DNA from: Streptomyces lichenis
Lineage (GTDB): Bacteria; Actinomycetota; Actinomycetes; Streptomycetales; Streptomycetaceae
NCBI RefSeq assembly: GCF_023218175.1
Contig: NZ_JALPTH010000046.1
Coordinates: 1-32,067, forward strand
Direction: 5' to 3'
Length of the DNA: 32,067 nucleotides
Notes under the pieces: model-generated
What the model saw: the letters and a program-made list of their open reading frames with translations, nothing else
Databases searched by the model: none
Told to the model about the DNA's origin: nothing
Position numbers and translations under genes: made by a program
Part shown: in pieces, positions 1 through 7,627 of the stretch
Layout: the number at the start of each line of letters is the position of its first letter
How positions within the stretch are numbered: position 1 is the first letter of the stretch

Positions 1-1
1 C

Positions 2-553
2 CCGCCCCCCATCCCCACCCCCCTCCCCGTCCTCACCTCCTCCCTCCTCTCCGGACTGCTCGCCGCCGCCACCGGCCCACGGCCCGAGCTGGTGGCCTGG
101 CTGGCGGCGGTCCCGGTCGCGGTGCTGCTGGCCTCGGTCGACCTGGCCGTGCACCGGTTGCCGGACCGCCTCACCCTCCCCCTGGCGGCCGGGCTCGCCG
201 CCCTGCTCGGCGGCGCGGCCCTGCTCCCCGGGCACGCCGGCTCCTGGTCCGGGGCGCTGCTCGGCGGACTGGTGCTCGGCACCGGGTACGCCGTGCTCTT
301 CCTCCTCAACCCGGCCGGTCTCGGCTTCGGTGACGTCAAGCTGGCGCTCGCCCTCGGCACCGCGCTCGGCTGGTACGGCTGGCCGGTGCTGTTCGCCGGC
401 ACCTTCGCGGGCTTCCTGCTCGGCGCGGTCTACGGCCTCACGCTCATCGCCCTGCGCCGGGCGGACCGGAAGAGCGCCATCCCGTTCGGCCCCTTCATGC
501 TGGGCGGCGCCCTGCTGGGCGTGCTCCTCGGAGCGCTCGCCGCCCACCCCTGA
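2..553 (+). CDS. Type IV prepilin peptidase (A24 family), 5' end outside window
   Basis: Aspartic membrane protease of the TadV/CpaA/PilD type, expected to cut leader peptides from type IV pilin-like or Flp/Tad prepilins at the inner face of the membrane. The frame is open from the first bases of the window, so the true start lies upstream; the GTG at 92 is only an internal candidate. Two motifs carry the catalytic aspartates: DLAVHRLPDRLTLP (about bases 137-182) and GFGDVKLALALG (about bases 322-360). The rest is a series of hydrophobic Ala/Leu/Gly segments. Only the catalytic membrane part is visible, with no N-terminal zinc-type methylase domain in view. The gene stands alone here and no pilin gene is in the window, so its substrate cannot be read from context. 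The family call is firm; the substrate is unknown. Confidence 0.85.
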   Translation, partial: PPPIPTPLPVLTSSLLSGLLAAATGPRPELVAWLAAVPVAVLLASVDLAVHRLPDRLTLPLAAGLAALLGGAALLPGHAGSWSGALLGGLVLGTGYAVLFLLNPAGLGFGDVKLALALGTALGWYGWPVLFAGTFAGFLLGAVYGLTLIALRRADRKSAIPFGPFMLGGALLGVLLGALAAHP

Positions 554-623
554 CAACACGGCCCCGGATCGGCCCGGCTCGGCTCCCGAAACGGCGGGGA
601 GCCCGCACCTAGCATGCGGGCGT

Positions 624-2201
624 ATGCGGACATCCATGGACGAAGTCACCCCGGTCGAGAAGCCCACCCCGACGGCCGTCACCGCACCCGCCGCCCCCAC
701 GGAGGTGATCACCCCCCACCGCACCGCCACCGCCCCCTGGGTGCCCTGGGCCTGGGCCGCCGCCCTCGGGGCGCTCTACGCCACCGTCGCCGTCCGCCGG
801 CACCTCCTCCTCCGCACCACCGGCTACGACCTGGGCATCTTCGAACAGGCCGTCCGGGCCTACGCGGAGCTGCGCGCACCCGTGGTCCCCCTGCGCGGCG
901 AGGGCTTCAACCTGCTCGGCGACCACTTCCACCCGCTGGTCGCCGCCCTCGCCCCGCTCTACCGGCTCTGGCCCTCCCCGCTCTGCCTGCTGGTCGCCCA
1001 GTCCGCGCTGCTCGCCCTCGCCGTCGTCCCGCTCGCCCGCTGGGCCGGCCGTGCGCTCGGCCCCGGCGCCGCGCACACCGTCGCCGCCGGGTACGGGCTG
1101 AGCTGGGGCATCTCCTCGGCGGCCGCGTTCGACTTCCACGAGGTGGCCCTCGCCGTACCGCTGCTCGCCTTCGCCCTGGAGGCCCTGGGGCGGCGGCGCT
1201 GGCGGGCGGCCGCGGCCTGGGCGGCGCCGCTGCTCCTGGTCAAGGAGGACCTCGGGCTCACCCTCGCCGCGGTCGGCGGGTACATCGCCTGGAAGGGGCC
1301 GCGCCGGCTGGGGCTGCTCACCGCGGCCGCCGGGGTGCTCGGCTCGGCCGTGGAGATCGCCGTACTCCTCCCGGCGTTCCACCCGGCCGGCGGCTACGCG
1401 CACGGGGGCAACCTCGACGAGGGCGCGTACGGCTCGCTGCTCTCCGCCCTCGCCCACGCCCCGCTCGACCTGCTCCGCCCCGACACCAAGGCCACCACCC
1501 TGGTCATGGTGTTCGCGCCGTCCGCGCTGCTGGCGCTCCGCTCCCCGCTGGCCCTGATCGCGGTGCCCACCCTGGCCTGGCGGCTGCTGTCGGACAACGG
1601 CTTCCACTGGGGCACGGCCTTCCACTACAGCGCCGTACTGATGCCGGTGGTCTTCGCCGGGCTGATCGACGCCCTGACCACGATGCGACGGGACAAGCAC
1701 TCCGCGGCCACCCGCAACCTCCGGGCCCCGCTCGCCACGGTGCTCGCCGTCACCGCCGTCCTGCTGCCGCCCTTCCCGCTGGCCCAGCTCGCCCAGCGGG
1801 CCACCTGGCGCACCACCCCGCACATCGAGGCCGCCCGCGAGCTGCTCGCCCGCATTCCGGACGGGGCGTCGGTCGCCGCCTCCAACCGGCTGGTGCCGCA
1901 GCTCACCTCCCGCTGCACGGTGGTGGTCTTCCCCGCCTTCCCGGTGGAGGGGCGGCTGTACGAGTACCGGCCCGGGCGGCTGCCGCGGCCGAGCGCCGAG
2001 TGGATCGCCTTCGACCGCCGCGCCCCCGAGGCCTGGCCGTACCGGACGGGCCACTGGCCCTATCCGATCGAGCGGCAGGAGGCCGAGCTGGCCGCCGCCA
2101 GGAAGCGGTACGGCTACCGCGAGGTCGCCACCCGGGACGGCATCACCCTGCTGCGGGCCGCCCCCCGCCCCAGCGGGGCCGTCAACAGGGCGCCGCGTTG
2201 A
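624..2201 (+). CDS. DUF2079 polytopic membrane protein (GT-C-like)
   Basis: About 525 residues with roughly ten hydrophobic segments. Near the N-terminus it carries the DUF2079 signature GYDLGIFEQAV followed by GDHFHPLVA, with acidic residues in the first extracytoplasmic loop as in GT-C fold glycosyltransferases. The family is thought to use lipid-linked sugars, but no member's function is settled to my knowledge, so a glycosyltransferase role is inference. The N-terminus is a cytosolic Pro/Thr/Ala-rich stretch before the first membrane segment. ATG 624 was chosen; ATG 636 (MDEVTPVEK) is an alternative, and neither has a strong ribosome-binding site. An open frame continues far upstream but overlaps the prepilin peptidase and looks non-coding. 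The C-terminal 120 residues after the last membrane segment form a soluble domain. It is not clearly co-transcribed with its neighbours. Confidence 0.8.
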   Translation: MRTSMDEVTPVEKPTPTAVTAPAAPTEVITPHRTATAPWVPWAWAAALGALYATVAVRRHLLLRTTGYDLGIFEQAVRAYAELRAPVVPLRGEGFNLLGDHFHPLVAALAPLYRLWPSPLCLLVAQSALLALAVVPLARWAGRALGPGAAHTVAAGYGLSWGISSAAAFDFHEVALAVPLLAFALEALGRRRWRAAAAWAAPLLLVKEDLGLTLAAVGGYIAWKGPRRLGLLTAAAGVLGSAVEIAVLLPAFHPAGGYAHGGNLDEGAYGSLLSALAHAPLDLLRPDTKATTLVMVFAPSALLALRSPLALIAVPTLAWRLLSDNGFHWGTAFHYSAVLMPVVFAGLIDALTTMRRDKHSAATRNLRAPLATVLAVTAVLLPPFPLAQLAQRATWRTTPHIEAARELLARIPDGASVAASNRLVPQLTSRCTVVVFPAFPVEGRLYEYRPGRLPRPSAEWIAFDRRAPEAWPYRTGHWPYPIERQEAELAAARKRYGYREVATRDGITLLRAAPRPSGAVNRAPR

Positions 2202-2339
2202 CCGGGTCACCCCTGCGGCGGACGGCCACCCCCGTCACCGGCCACGAAACCGCCCTCACACCGCACCCGGACCCGGCGCCGGGCCGCTGTCCTCCGATTT
2301 CGGAGCGTAGTCGCGGCGGGTCGTGGCACGCAGCATCAC

Positions 2340-2410
2340 TTACGAAGGGTTATGGTGGAAACCCCCCCTCGGGCCGGTCCGTATCCCCCCCACGGACCGG
2401 CCCGTTTTCT
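2340..2410 (+). ncRNA. Candidate 6C-like small RNA with two C-runs
   Basis: This stretch has two runs of seven cytosines: one at 2362-2368 and one inside the loop of a perfect 12-bp hairpin (2371-2382 with 2392-2403) that is followed by GTTTTCT. Actinobacterial 6C RNAs are defined by two hairpins with at least six C in each loop. The second hairpin fits that definition exactly. The first is weaker, because I can draw only a poor stem around the first C-run (CGA at 2343-2345 with TCG at 2369-2371, plus GGG/CCC pairs). TATGGT at 2351-2356 could be a -10 element, which would start the RNA near 2360. Boundaries are approximate. The alternative is a plain terminator. Confidence 0.4.
2371..2410. 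terminator. Hairpin terminator with T-tract between convergent genes
   Basis: Perfect 12-bp inverted repeat (2371-2382 with 2392-2403), loop ATCCCCCCC, then GTTTTCT on the plus strand. It lies between the DUF2079 gene (plus) and the aldo/keto reductase (minus), so it can serve both, although the T-tract favours the plus direction. Confidence 0.8.
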
Positions 2411-2437
2411 GTCTCCCGACTTCTGCTCCCCAAGGGC

Positions 2438-3475
2438 TCAGCTCCGGGCCGCCCAGATGTTCGTCCCCTCGGTGTCCACCGCGTAGGAGTCGATCTCCGC
2501 CAGCTCCTCCGCCGTCAGCGGGGCGGCCGACAGCGCGCCGAGGTTCTCCTCCAGCTGCCGCACGCTGGACGCGCCGATCAGCGCGGAGGTCATCCGCTCG
2601 TCGCGCAGCACCCAGTTCAGCGCCAGCTGGTTGAGCGACTGGCCCCGCCGCTCGGCGATGGCGGCCAGACCGCGCAGCCGCCGGACGACCTCCTCCGAGA
2701 GCAGGTCCGGGTCCAGGGACTTGCCCTGGGTGGCGCGGGAGCCCTCCGGGATGCCGGTGAGGTACTTGTTCGTCAGCAGGCCCTGGGCGAGCGGGGCGAA
2801 GGAGATGCAGCCCATCCCGGCCGCCTCCAGGGTGTCCAGCAGCCGGTCCTCCTCGGTCCACCGGTTGATCATCGAGTAGGACGGCTGGTGGATCAGCGCC
2901 GGGACGCCCATCTCGCGCAGCAGCCGGGCCGCCTCGGCGGTCTGCTCGCTGCTGTACGAGGAGACGCCCACGTACAGCGCCTTGCCCTGCCGGACCGCGG
3001 ACGCCAGCGCGCCCATGGTCTCCTCCAGCGGGGTCTCCTTGTCGAAGCGGTGCGAGTAGAAGATGTCGACGTAGTCGACGCCCATCCGCTTCAGGGATGC
3101 GTCCAGCGAGGAGAGCAGGTACTTGCGGGAGCCCCACTCGCCGTACGGCCCGGGGTGCATCAGGTACCCCGCCTTGGTCGAGAGGACCAGTTCATCCCGG
3201 TACGGGCGGAAGTCCTGGGCGAAGAGCTTGCCGAAGTTCAGCTCCGCGGACCCGGGCGGCGGCCCGTAGTTGTTGGCCAGGTCGAAGTGGGTCACCCCGA
3301 GGTCGAACGCGCGGCGCAGGATGGCGCGCTGGGAGGAGAGGGTGCGGTCGTCGCCGAAGTTGTGCCACAGGCCGAGGGAGATGGCGGGCAGCTTCAGCCC
3401 GCTGCGGCCGGTGCGGCGGTACTCCATCGTCTCGTAGCGGTCGGCGGAGGGCAGGTGTACGGGGGTGTCTGTCAC
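2438..3475 (-). CDS. Aldo/keto reductase, L-glyceraldehyde-3-phosphate reductase (YghZ-like)
   Basis: NADPH-dependent oxidoreductase of 345 residues with a TIM-barrel fold. The expected tetrad is visible: Asp and Tyr in FDLANNYG, Lys in LSTKAGY, and His in FYSHRFD. The cofactor-binding end carries SALIGASSVRQLEENL. The sequence YRRTGRSGLKLPAISLGLWHNFG and the GPPPGSAE loop place it in the YghZ/MgrA (AKR14) branch, where E. coli YghZ reduces L-glyceraldehyde 3-phosphate and detoxifies methylglyoxal. The substrate here is inferred from family only. GTG 3475 is the likely start, with a weak AGAAAG upstream; ATG 3427 is an alternative that keeps the whole barrel. The gene is monocistronic and convergent with the DUF2079 gene. 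Confidence 0.9.
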   Translation of the reverse strand: MTDTPVHLPSADRYETMEYRRTGRSGLKLPAISLGLWHNFGDDRTLSSQRAILRRAFDLGVTHFDLANNYGPPPGSAELNFGKLFAQDFRPYRDELVLSTKAGYLMHPGPYGEWGSRKYLLSSLDASLKRMGVDYVDIFYSHRFDKETPLEETMGALASAVRQGKALYVGVSSYSSEQTAEAARLLREMGVPALIHQPSYSMINRWTEEDRLLDTLEAAGMGCISFAPLAQGLLTNKYLTGIPEGSRATQGKSLDPDLLSEEVVRRLRGLAAIAERRGQSLNQLALNWVLRDERMTSALIGASSVRQLEENLGALSAAPLTAEELAEIDSYAVDTEGTNIWAARS

Positions 3476-3764
3476 GTCTTTCTGCCTATCACGACCCTCC
3501 CCGGACGATCACGCCGGCCGATCCCGCCCGGCCGGGCCCATGGGCTCGCCTCCCCCGAACTGCTCATTTCCTCCGACCAACCCCTTATCGCAGGATTGTG
3601 ACCGGCCGGGTTGGGCCGCCGCCCACCCCGCGCAGTAATGTGGCGGCTTCGGGGACGGCCGCGGCGCCGCCGGATCGCGCGGGCCTTGCGCCTCGGGCCG
3701 TTTCCCCTGTTCTCCCCGGGTCGACGCCATGGCGGACCCGTAGGCAACCGGAAGGTGAGATCGG

Positions 3765-4526
3765 GTGAACTTTCGCGACCTGGTGTACAGGCTCTACGCA
3801 CGCCGGGTGGAGGGCCGCCTCGATCATGCCCAGGTGCCCAAGCACATCGGCGTCATCCTGGACGGCAACCGACGCTGGGCCAAGGCCTCCGGCGGCACGC
3901 CCGAGCAGGGGCACCAGGCCGGGGCCAGCAAGATCCAGGAACTGCTCGGCTGGTGCGACGAGACCGACGTCGAGGTCGTCACCCTCTGGATGCTCTCCAC
4001 CGACAACCTGAACCGCCCCGAGAAGCAGCTGGTCCCGCTGCTCGGCATCATCGAGGGGGCGGTACGGGCGCTCGCCGCCGACGGCCGCTGGCGGGTGCAC
4101 CACGTGGGCACCATGGACCTGCTGCCCGCCCGTACCCAGAAGGTGCTCAAGGAGGCCGAGGAGGCCACCCGCGGGCACACCGGGATACTCGTCAACGTCG
4201 CCGTGGGCTACGGCGGCCGCCAGGAGATCGCCGACGCGGTCCGCTCGCTGCTGCTGGACCACGCCGACCGCGGCACCTCCTTCGAGGAGCTGGCCGAGGT
4301 CGTCGACATCGACCTCATCTCCGAGCACCTCTACACCCGCGGCCAGCCCGACCCGGACCTGGTCATCCGCACCAGCGGCGAGCAGCGGCTGTCCGGCTTC
4401 ATGCTCTGGCAGAGCGCCCACTCGGAGTACTACTTCTGCGAGGTGCACTGGCCGGCCTTCCGCAAGGTCGACTTCCTGCGCGCGCTGCGCGACTACGCGG
4501 CCCGCCACCGCCGTTACGGCACCTGA
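3765..4526 (+). CDS. Short cis-prenyltransferase (isoprenyl transferase, Z-farnesyl diphosphate synthase type)
   Basis: 253-residue UPP-synthase family enzyme that adds isopentenyl diphosphate in cis to an allylic diphosphate. Motif HIGVILDGNRRWAK carries the catalytic Asp33; IRTSGEQRLSGFMLWQ and the C-terminal EYYFCEVHWPAF are the diphosphate-binding and metal-site regions. The N-terminal YRLYARRVEGRL and the GG-to-SG change in the RTSGEQR motif resemble the second actinobacterial homologue (M. tuberculosis Rv1086, which makes Z,E-farnesyl diphosphate) rather than the decaprenyl enzyme. That assignment is by resemblance. The start is GTG 3765, with GGAAGGTGAG about 7 bases upstream. It probably feeds polyprenyl phosphate for envelope synthesis. 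No neighbour is clearly in the same operon. Confidence 0.88.
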   Translation: MNFRDLVYRLYARRVEGRLDHAQVPKHIGVILDGNRRWAKASGGTPEQGHQAGASKIQELLGWCDETDVEVVTLWMLSTDNLNRPEKQLVPLLGIIEGAVRALAADGRWRVHHVGTMDLLPARTQKVLKEAEEATRGHTGILVNVAVGYGGRQEIADAVRSLLLDHADRGTSFEELAEVVDIDLISEHLYTRGQPDPDLVIRTSGEQRLSGFMLWQSAHSEYYFCEVHWPAFRKVDFLRALRDYAARHRRYGT

Positions 4527-4984
4527 GCCCACCCCCCGGCAACACCCCCCGGCTCCGGTCACCCTCCGTTCACCGACGCGTCGTCATATGCCATGGCATG
4601 GCGCAGCGCCGAGGAGGGAATATCCCCTCCAGTGTGAGCGGGACTCAAGACCGCTCACCCAGGAGGCCCTTTGCACCGGTTGCACGCACCGCATCCGCCG
4701 CGCCCGTCGCGTCCGCCGCACCCGGACGGCCGAGCCGGAGGGAGCGCGTCCCGCGCCCTCCCGGTACCGGTCGCCCCGCCGGCGGCGGCACGGCGGCCCG
4801 GCGGCGGCACCGGCAGCCGGTCCACACCCCGTACCCGGTCCGCGCCCTCCGTACCGCCCGCACCCCGCGGACGGCCGGAAACGCGCGTCCCGGGGCCGGC
4901 AGGGGCCTTTCCCGAGGCCGTCGCGGTCCCACCGCGACCTCACCGGTCTACAAGAGCCTCTATAAGAGGGGGTCTGTCCTCACC
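4527..4984 (+). promoter_or_regulatory. Structured leader region of phoH
   Basis: This 458-bp region has no convincing protein gene. It contains a perfect 12-bp palindrome ATGCCATGGCAT (4588-4599), a hairpin GGAGGG/CCCTCC (4613-4618 with 4625-4630) and a perfect 8-bp hairpin GTGAGCGG/CCGCTCAC (4634-4641 with 4651-4658). Just after it comes AGGAGG (4661-4666), four bases before a TTG. Near the end, CCTCT-ATA-AGAGG (4957-4961 with 4965-4969) folds over the likely phoH ribosome-binding site. The run of hairpins suggests control at the RNA level, but no known riboswitch class is recognised. Confidence 0.4.
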
Positions 4985-6307
4985 GTGGTGAAAAGCACCA
5001 AGCGCCGCTTCGACGACCGGCGCACCTACGTACTCGACACCAGCGTCCTGCTGGCCGACCCCAACGCGGTGACCCGCTTCGAGGAGCACGAGGTCGTGCT
5101 GCCCGTCGTGGTGGTCACGGAGCTGGAGGCCAAGAGGCACCACCCGGAACTGGGCTACTTCGCCCGGCAGGCGCTGCGCCTGCTGGACGACCTGAGGGTC
5201 CGGCACGGACGGCTCGACGCCCCGCTGCCCATCGGGGAGCTCGGCGGCACCCTGCGGGTGGAGCTGAACCACTCCGACCCCGGCGTCCTGCCGGCCGGCT
5301 ACCGCCTCGGCGACAACGACTCCCGCATCCTGGCCGTCGCCCGCAACCTGCAGGCCGAGGGGTACGACGTCACGGTCGTCTCCAAGGACCTGCCGCTGCG
5401 GATCAAGGCGTCCTCGGTCGGGCTGCTCGCCGAGGAGTACCGGGCGGAGCTGGCCATCACCGACTCCGGCTGGACCGGGATGGCCGAGCTGCCCCTGACG
5501 GCCGAACAGGTGGACCTGCTGTACGCGGAGGAGACCCTCCACGTCCCGGAGGCGGCCGCCATGCCGGTGCACACCGGGCTGGTGCTCCAGTCGGAGCGCG
5601 GCAAGGCGCTGGGCCGGGTCGGCACGGACGGCTCGGTACGGCTGGTGCGCGGGGACCGCGAGGCGTTCGGCATCCGCGGCCGCAGCGCCGAGCAGCGGGT
5701 CGCCCTGGACCTGCTGCTCGACCCGGAGGTGGGGATCGTCTCGCTGGGCGGCCGGGCCGGCACCGGCAAGTCGGCGCTGGCGCTCTGCGCGGGCCTGGAG
5801 GCCGTACTGGAGAGAAGACAGCACCAGAAGGTGATGGTCTTCCGTCCGCTGTACGCCGTCGGCGGCCAGGAGCTCGGCTATCTGCCGGGCACCGAGGCCG
5901 AGAAGATGAGCCCCTGGGCGCAGGCGGTGTTCGACACCCTGTCCGCGGTGGCGGGCCGGGAGGTCATCGAGGAGGTGCTCGGCCGCGGCATGCTGGAGGT
6001 GCTGCCGCTCACCCACATCCGGGGCCGCTCGCTGCACGACGCGTTCGTCATCGTGGACGAGGCCCAGTCGCTGGAGCGCAACGTCCTGCTGACGGTGCTG
6101 TCCCGGATCGGCGCCGGGTCGCGGGTGGTGCTCACCCATGACGTGGCGCAGCGGGACAACCTGCGGGTCGGCCGGTACGACGGAGTCGTCGCCGTGGTCG
6201 AGAAACTGAAGGGGCATCCGCTCTTCGCGCATGTCACCCTCACCCGCTCCGAGCGGTCGCAGATCGCCGCCCTGGTGACCGAGATGCTGGAGGACGGACA
6301 GATCTGA
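4985..6307 (+). CDS. PhoH family ATPase with N-terminal PIN domain
   Basis: About 440 residues in two parts. Residues 14-150 form a PIN domain (RTYVLDTSVLLADP, with Asp18 as a metal-binding acidic residue, and further acids in RLGDNDSRILA and TVVSKDLPLR). The C-terminal half is a PhoH ATPase with Walker A GGRAGTGKSALAL (about 252-264) and Walker B AFVIVDEAQS (about 352-361). PIN-PhoH fusions in mycobacteria (PhoH2) act as sequence-specific RNA helicases/RNases; a similar role here is inference. The start is GTG 4985 or GTG 4988, with AAGAGGGGG about 12 bases upstream. An open frame extends far upstream, but its composition is not coding-like and it overlaps the prenyltransferase gene. Two hairpins follow the stop. 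Confidence 0.9.
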   Translation: MVKSTKRRFDDRRTYVLDTSVLLADPNAVTRFEEHEVVLPVVVVTELEAKRHHPELGYFARQALRLLDDLRVRHGRLDAPLPIGELGGTLRVELNHSDPGVLPAGYRLGDNDSRILAVARNLQAEGYDVTVVSKDLPLRIKASSVGLLAEEYRAELAITDSGWTGMAELPLTAEQVDLLYAEETLHVPEAAAMPVHTGLVLQSERGKALGRVGTDGSVRLVRGDREAFGIRGRSAEQRVALDLLLDPEVGIVSLGGRAGTGKSALALCAGLEAVLERRQHQKVMVFRPLYAVGGQELGYLPGTEAEKMSPWAQAVFDTLSAVAGREVIEEVLGRGMLEVLPLTHIRGRSLHDAFVIVDEAQSLERNVLLTVLSRIGAGSRVVLTHDVAQRDNLRVGRYDGVVAVVEKLKGHPLFAHVTLTRSERSQIAALVTEMLEDGQI

Positions 6308-6342
6308 CCGAGTCCACCCCCTTCCGGACCGATTCGATGTCA

Positions 6343-6364
6343 TTTCCGCCTGATATGGCGGAAA
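6343..6364 (+). terminator. Hairpin downstream of phoH
   Basis: Perfect 8-bp stem TTTCCGCC/GGCGGAAA with loop TGATAT, 35 bases after the phoH stop. Outer arms CGATG (6334-6338) and CATCG (6370-6374) could extend it. There is no T-tract, which is usual in Streptomyces terminators. Confidence 0.55.
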
Positions 6365-6401
6365 CTGGCCATCGAGGAGGGAAGTGAGGGGAAGTGCGAG
6401 G

Positions 6402-6443
6402 GGTGCCGCCCGGCAAAGCAGACGAGCTTAGCCGGGCGGCACC
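6402..6443. terminator. Long hairpin, probable terminator
   Basis: 13-bp perfect stem (6402-6414 with 6431-6443). After an A/A mismatch it continues with an inner AAGC/GCTT stem (6416-6419 with 6426-6429). It probably isolates phoH from the lytic transglycosylase gene. It could instead be the first element of the downstream leader. Confidence 0.6.
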
Positions 6444-6750
6444 GCCATGTGCGGCCGAACGCCCAAAACTCCTGTGACGCACGGGGTGTGAGCTTTCCCA
6501 CGCAACGGATAATTGCCTTGCGGTGTCATGGTCGGGCAAAGTCTTGCTTCCGTCAGGCCCCGCATACGGCACCTCGTGACAACTCAACAGCCGCTCGCCG
6601 TATGCCGCCCGCAGCACCACGCGGCGCTCCCGCCACGGGAGTCGCCCATCGGGTCCGCGTCCCCCGTGACACAGCAGTTCGGGGACCAGCGCCAGGGGCA
6701 CGATCGCGCCCGCGAGGTCACCGCAGCGGGCGACGCTGGAAGGAAACCGT
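6444..6750 (+). promoter_or_regulatory. Structured 5' leader of the lytic transglycosylase gene
   Basis: This stretch of about 300 bp has no gene but clear RNA-structure potential: 9-bp perfect arms GCATACGGC/GCCGTATGC (6562-6570 with 6597-6605), and a hairpin CTCCCG-CCA-CGGGAG (6627-6632 with 6636-6641) extended by GGCG/CGCC. GTGAC and GTCAC also recur near 6667 and 6718. GGATAATTG near 6507-6515 may be a -10 element. Streptomyces cell-wall hydrolase genes often have cyclic-di-AMP (ydaO-type) riboswitches, but the conserved blocks of that class are not visible here. Confidence 0.4.
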
Positions 6751-7497
6751 GTGAGCCGGATCTCGGTCCGGGGATTCGCAGTGGCGTCGGCCACCGCGGT
6801 CACCACTGTGGGCGCCGTCGTCGGTGTGGCCTCGGGCGGCACCGCCCAGCCCGCGAGCGACAACCTTGAGGCCGCCGCCGCGGACACGACGCTTCTGGCG
6901 GAGATCCCCGCCGGCCGGCAGGCCCAGGTCCAGGTGGCGTCCCTGACGCAGCAGGCGGAGGCGCAGGCCGCGGTGGCCGACTCCACCGCGCAGAAGTCCG
7001 CCGAAGAGGCCGCCCGCGTACAGGCCGCCAAGGACGCGCACGCCAAGAAGGCCGCCGCCGACAAGGAGGAGGCCGAAGCCAAGGCGAAGGCCAAGGCCGA
7101 GGCGGAGAAGGAAGCCAAGGAGAAGGCCGAGCGCGAGGACGCGAAGGAGCGCTCCAGCCGGAGCGAGATCCGCTCCGCGTCCGCCTTCGCCCCGCAGTCC
7201 TCCTACTCGGTCTCCGAAGTCCAGGCCATGGCGCGGCAGATGGTCCCGGGCGACCAGTTCCAGTGCTTCAGCAACATCGTGAACCACGAGTCCACCTGGA
7301 ACTACAAGGCGTCCAACCCGTCCTCGGGCGCCTACGGCCTGGTCCAGGCGCTGCCCGGTTCCAAGATGGCCTCGGCCGGCGCCGACTGGCAGACCAACCC
7401 GGCCACCCAGATCAAGTGGGGCCTGGGCTACATGAACGAGCGCTACGGCAGCCCCTGCGGCGCCTGGTCGTTCTGGCAGGCCAACCACTGGTACTAG
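6751..7497 (+). CDS. Secreted transglycosylase SLT-domain protein
   Basis: 248-residue exported peptidoglycan hydrolase. Residues 1-35 look like a signal peptide (FAVASATAVTTVGAVVGVAS). Residues 70-140 are a charged Ala/Lys/Glu-rich helix (KAEAEKEAKEKAERED), probably coiled coil or a wall-spanning stalk. Residues 155-248 form an SLT/lysozyme-like domain with NIVNHESTWNYKASNPSSGAYG; Glu180 is the expected catalytic acid. The C-terminus GAWSFWQANHWY is typical of Streptomyces members. Two Cys (in QFQCFSN and SPCGAW) could form a disulfide. The start GTG 6751 has GGAAGGA about 6 bases upstream. It likely cleaves glycan strands during growth or spore germination, by family inference. It is preceded by a long structured leader, suggesting post-transcriptional control. 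Confidence 0.9.
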   Translation: MSRISVRGFAVASATAVTTVGAVVGVASGGTAQPASDNLEAAAADTTLLAEIPAGRQAQVQVASLTQQAEAQAAVADSTAQKSAEEAARVQAAKDAHAKKAAADKEEAEAKAKAKAEAEKEAKEKAEREDAKERSSRSEIRSASAFAPQSSYSVSEVQAMARQMVPGDQFQCFSNIVNHESTWNYKASNPSSGAYGLVQALPGSKMASAGADWQTNPATQIKWGLGYMNERYGSPCGAWSFWQANHWY

Positions 7498-7627
7498 GCC
7501 TCACCAGGCCTCCCGGCTTTCCCCCGAAGCCCCTCGCCACCCGGTATGCGTCCGGCGGCGGGGGGCTCCGTGCGTGTACGGTCGGTCCGTACTTTTCGGG
7601 GGACGCGCGGGGGGAAGAGAGTAGGTC

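Noticed and set aside
609..2210. Very long open frames opposite or overlapping real genes, for example antisense to the DUF2079, fumarase, PBP and phosphatase genes
   Set aside because: High GC removes stop codons from shadow frames. These translations are low-complexity Arg/Gly/Pro/Ala strings with no domain, and they overlap genes with clear family matches.
4671..4991. Annotating the TTG 4671 frame as a protein gene
   Set aside because: The ribosome-binding site is good, but the Pro/Arg/His-rich composition looks like an out-of-frame reading; it is reported only as a possible leader element.
6377..6431. Tiny open frame from GTG 6384 after GGAGGGAA
   Set aside because: Only 15 codons, the spacing to the start is too short, and it runs into a terminator-like hairpin.
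6444..6750. Cyclic-di-AMP (ydaO) riboswitch before the lytic transglycosylase gene
   Set aside because: The position is right, but the conserved blocks I would expect (such as GGGTGAATC and CCGAATCCGTCAGCTAAC) are not present.
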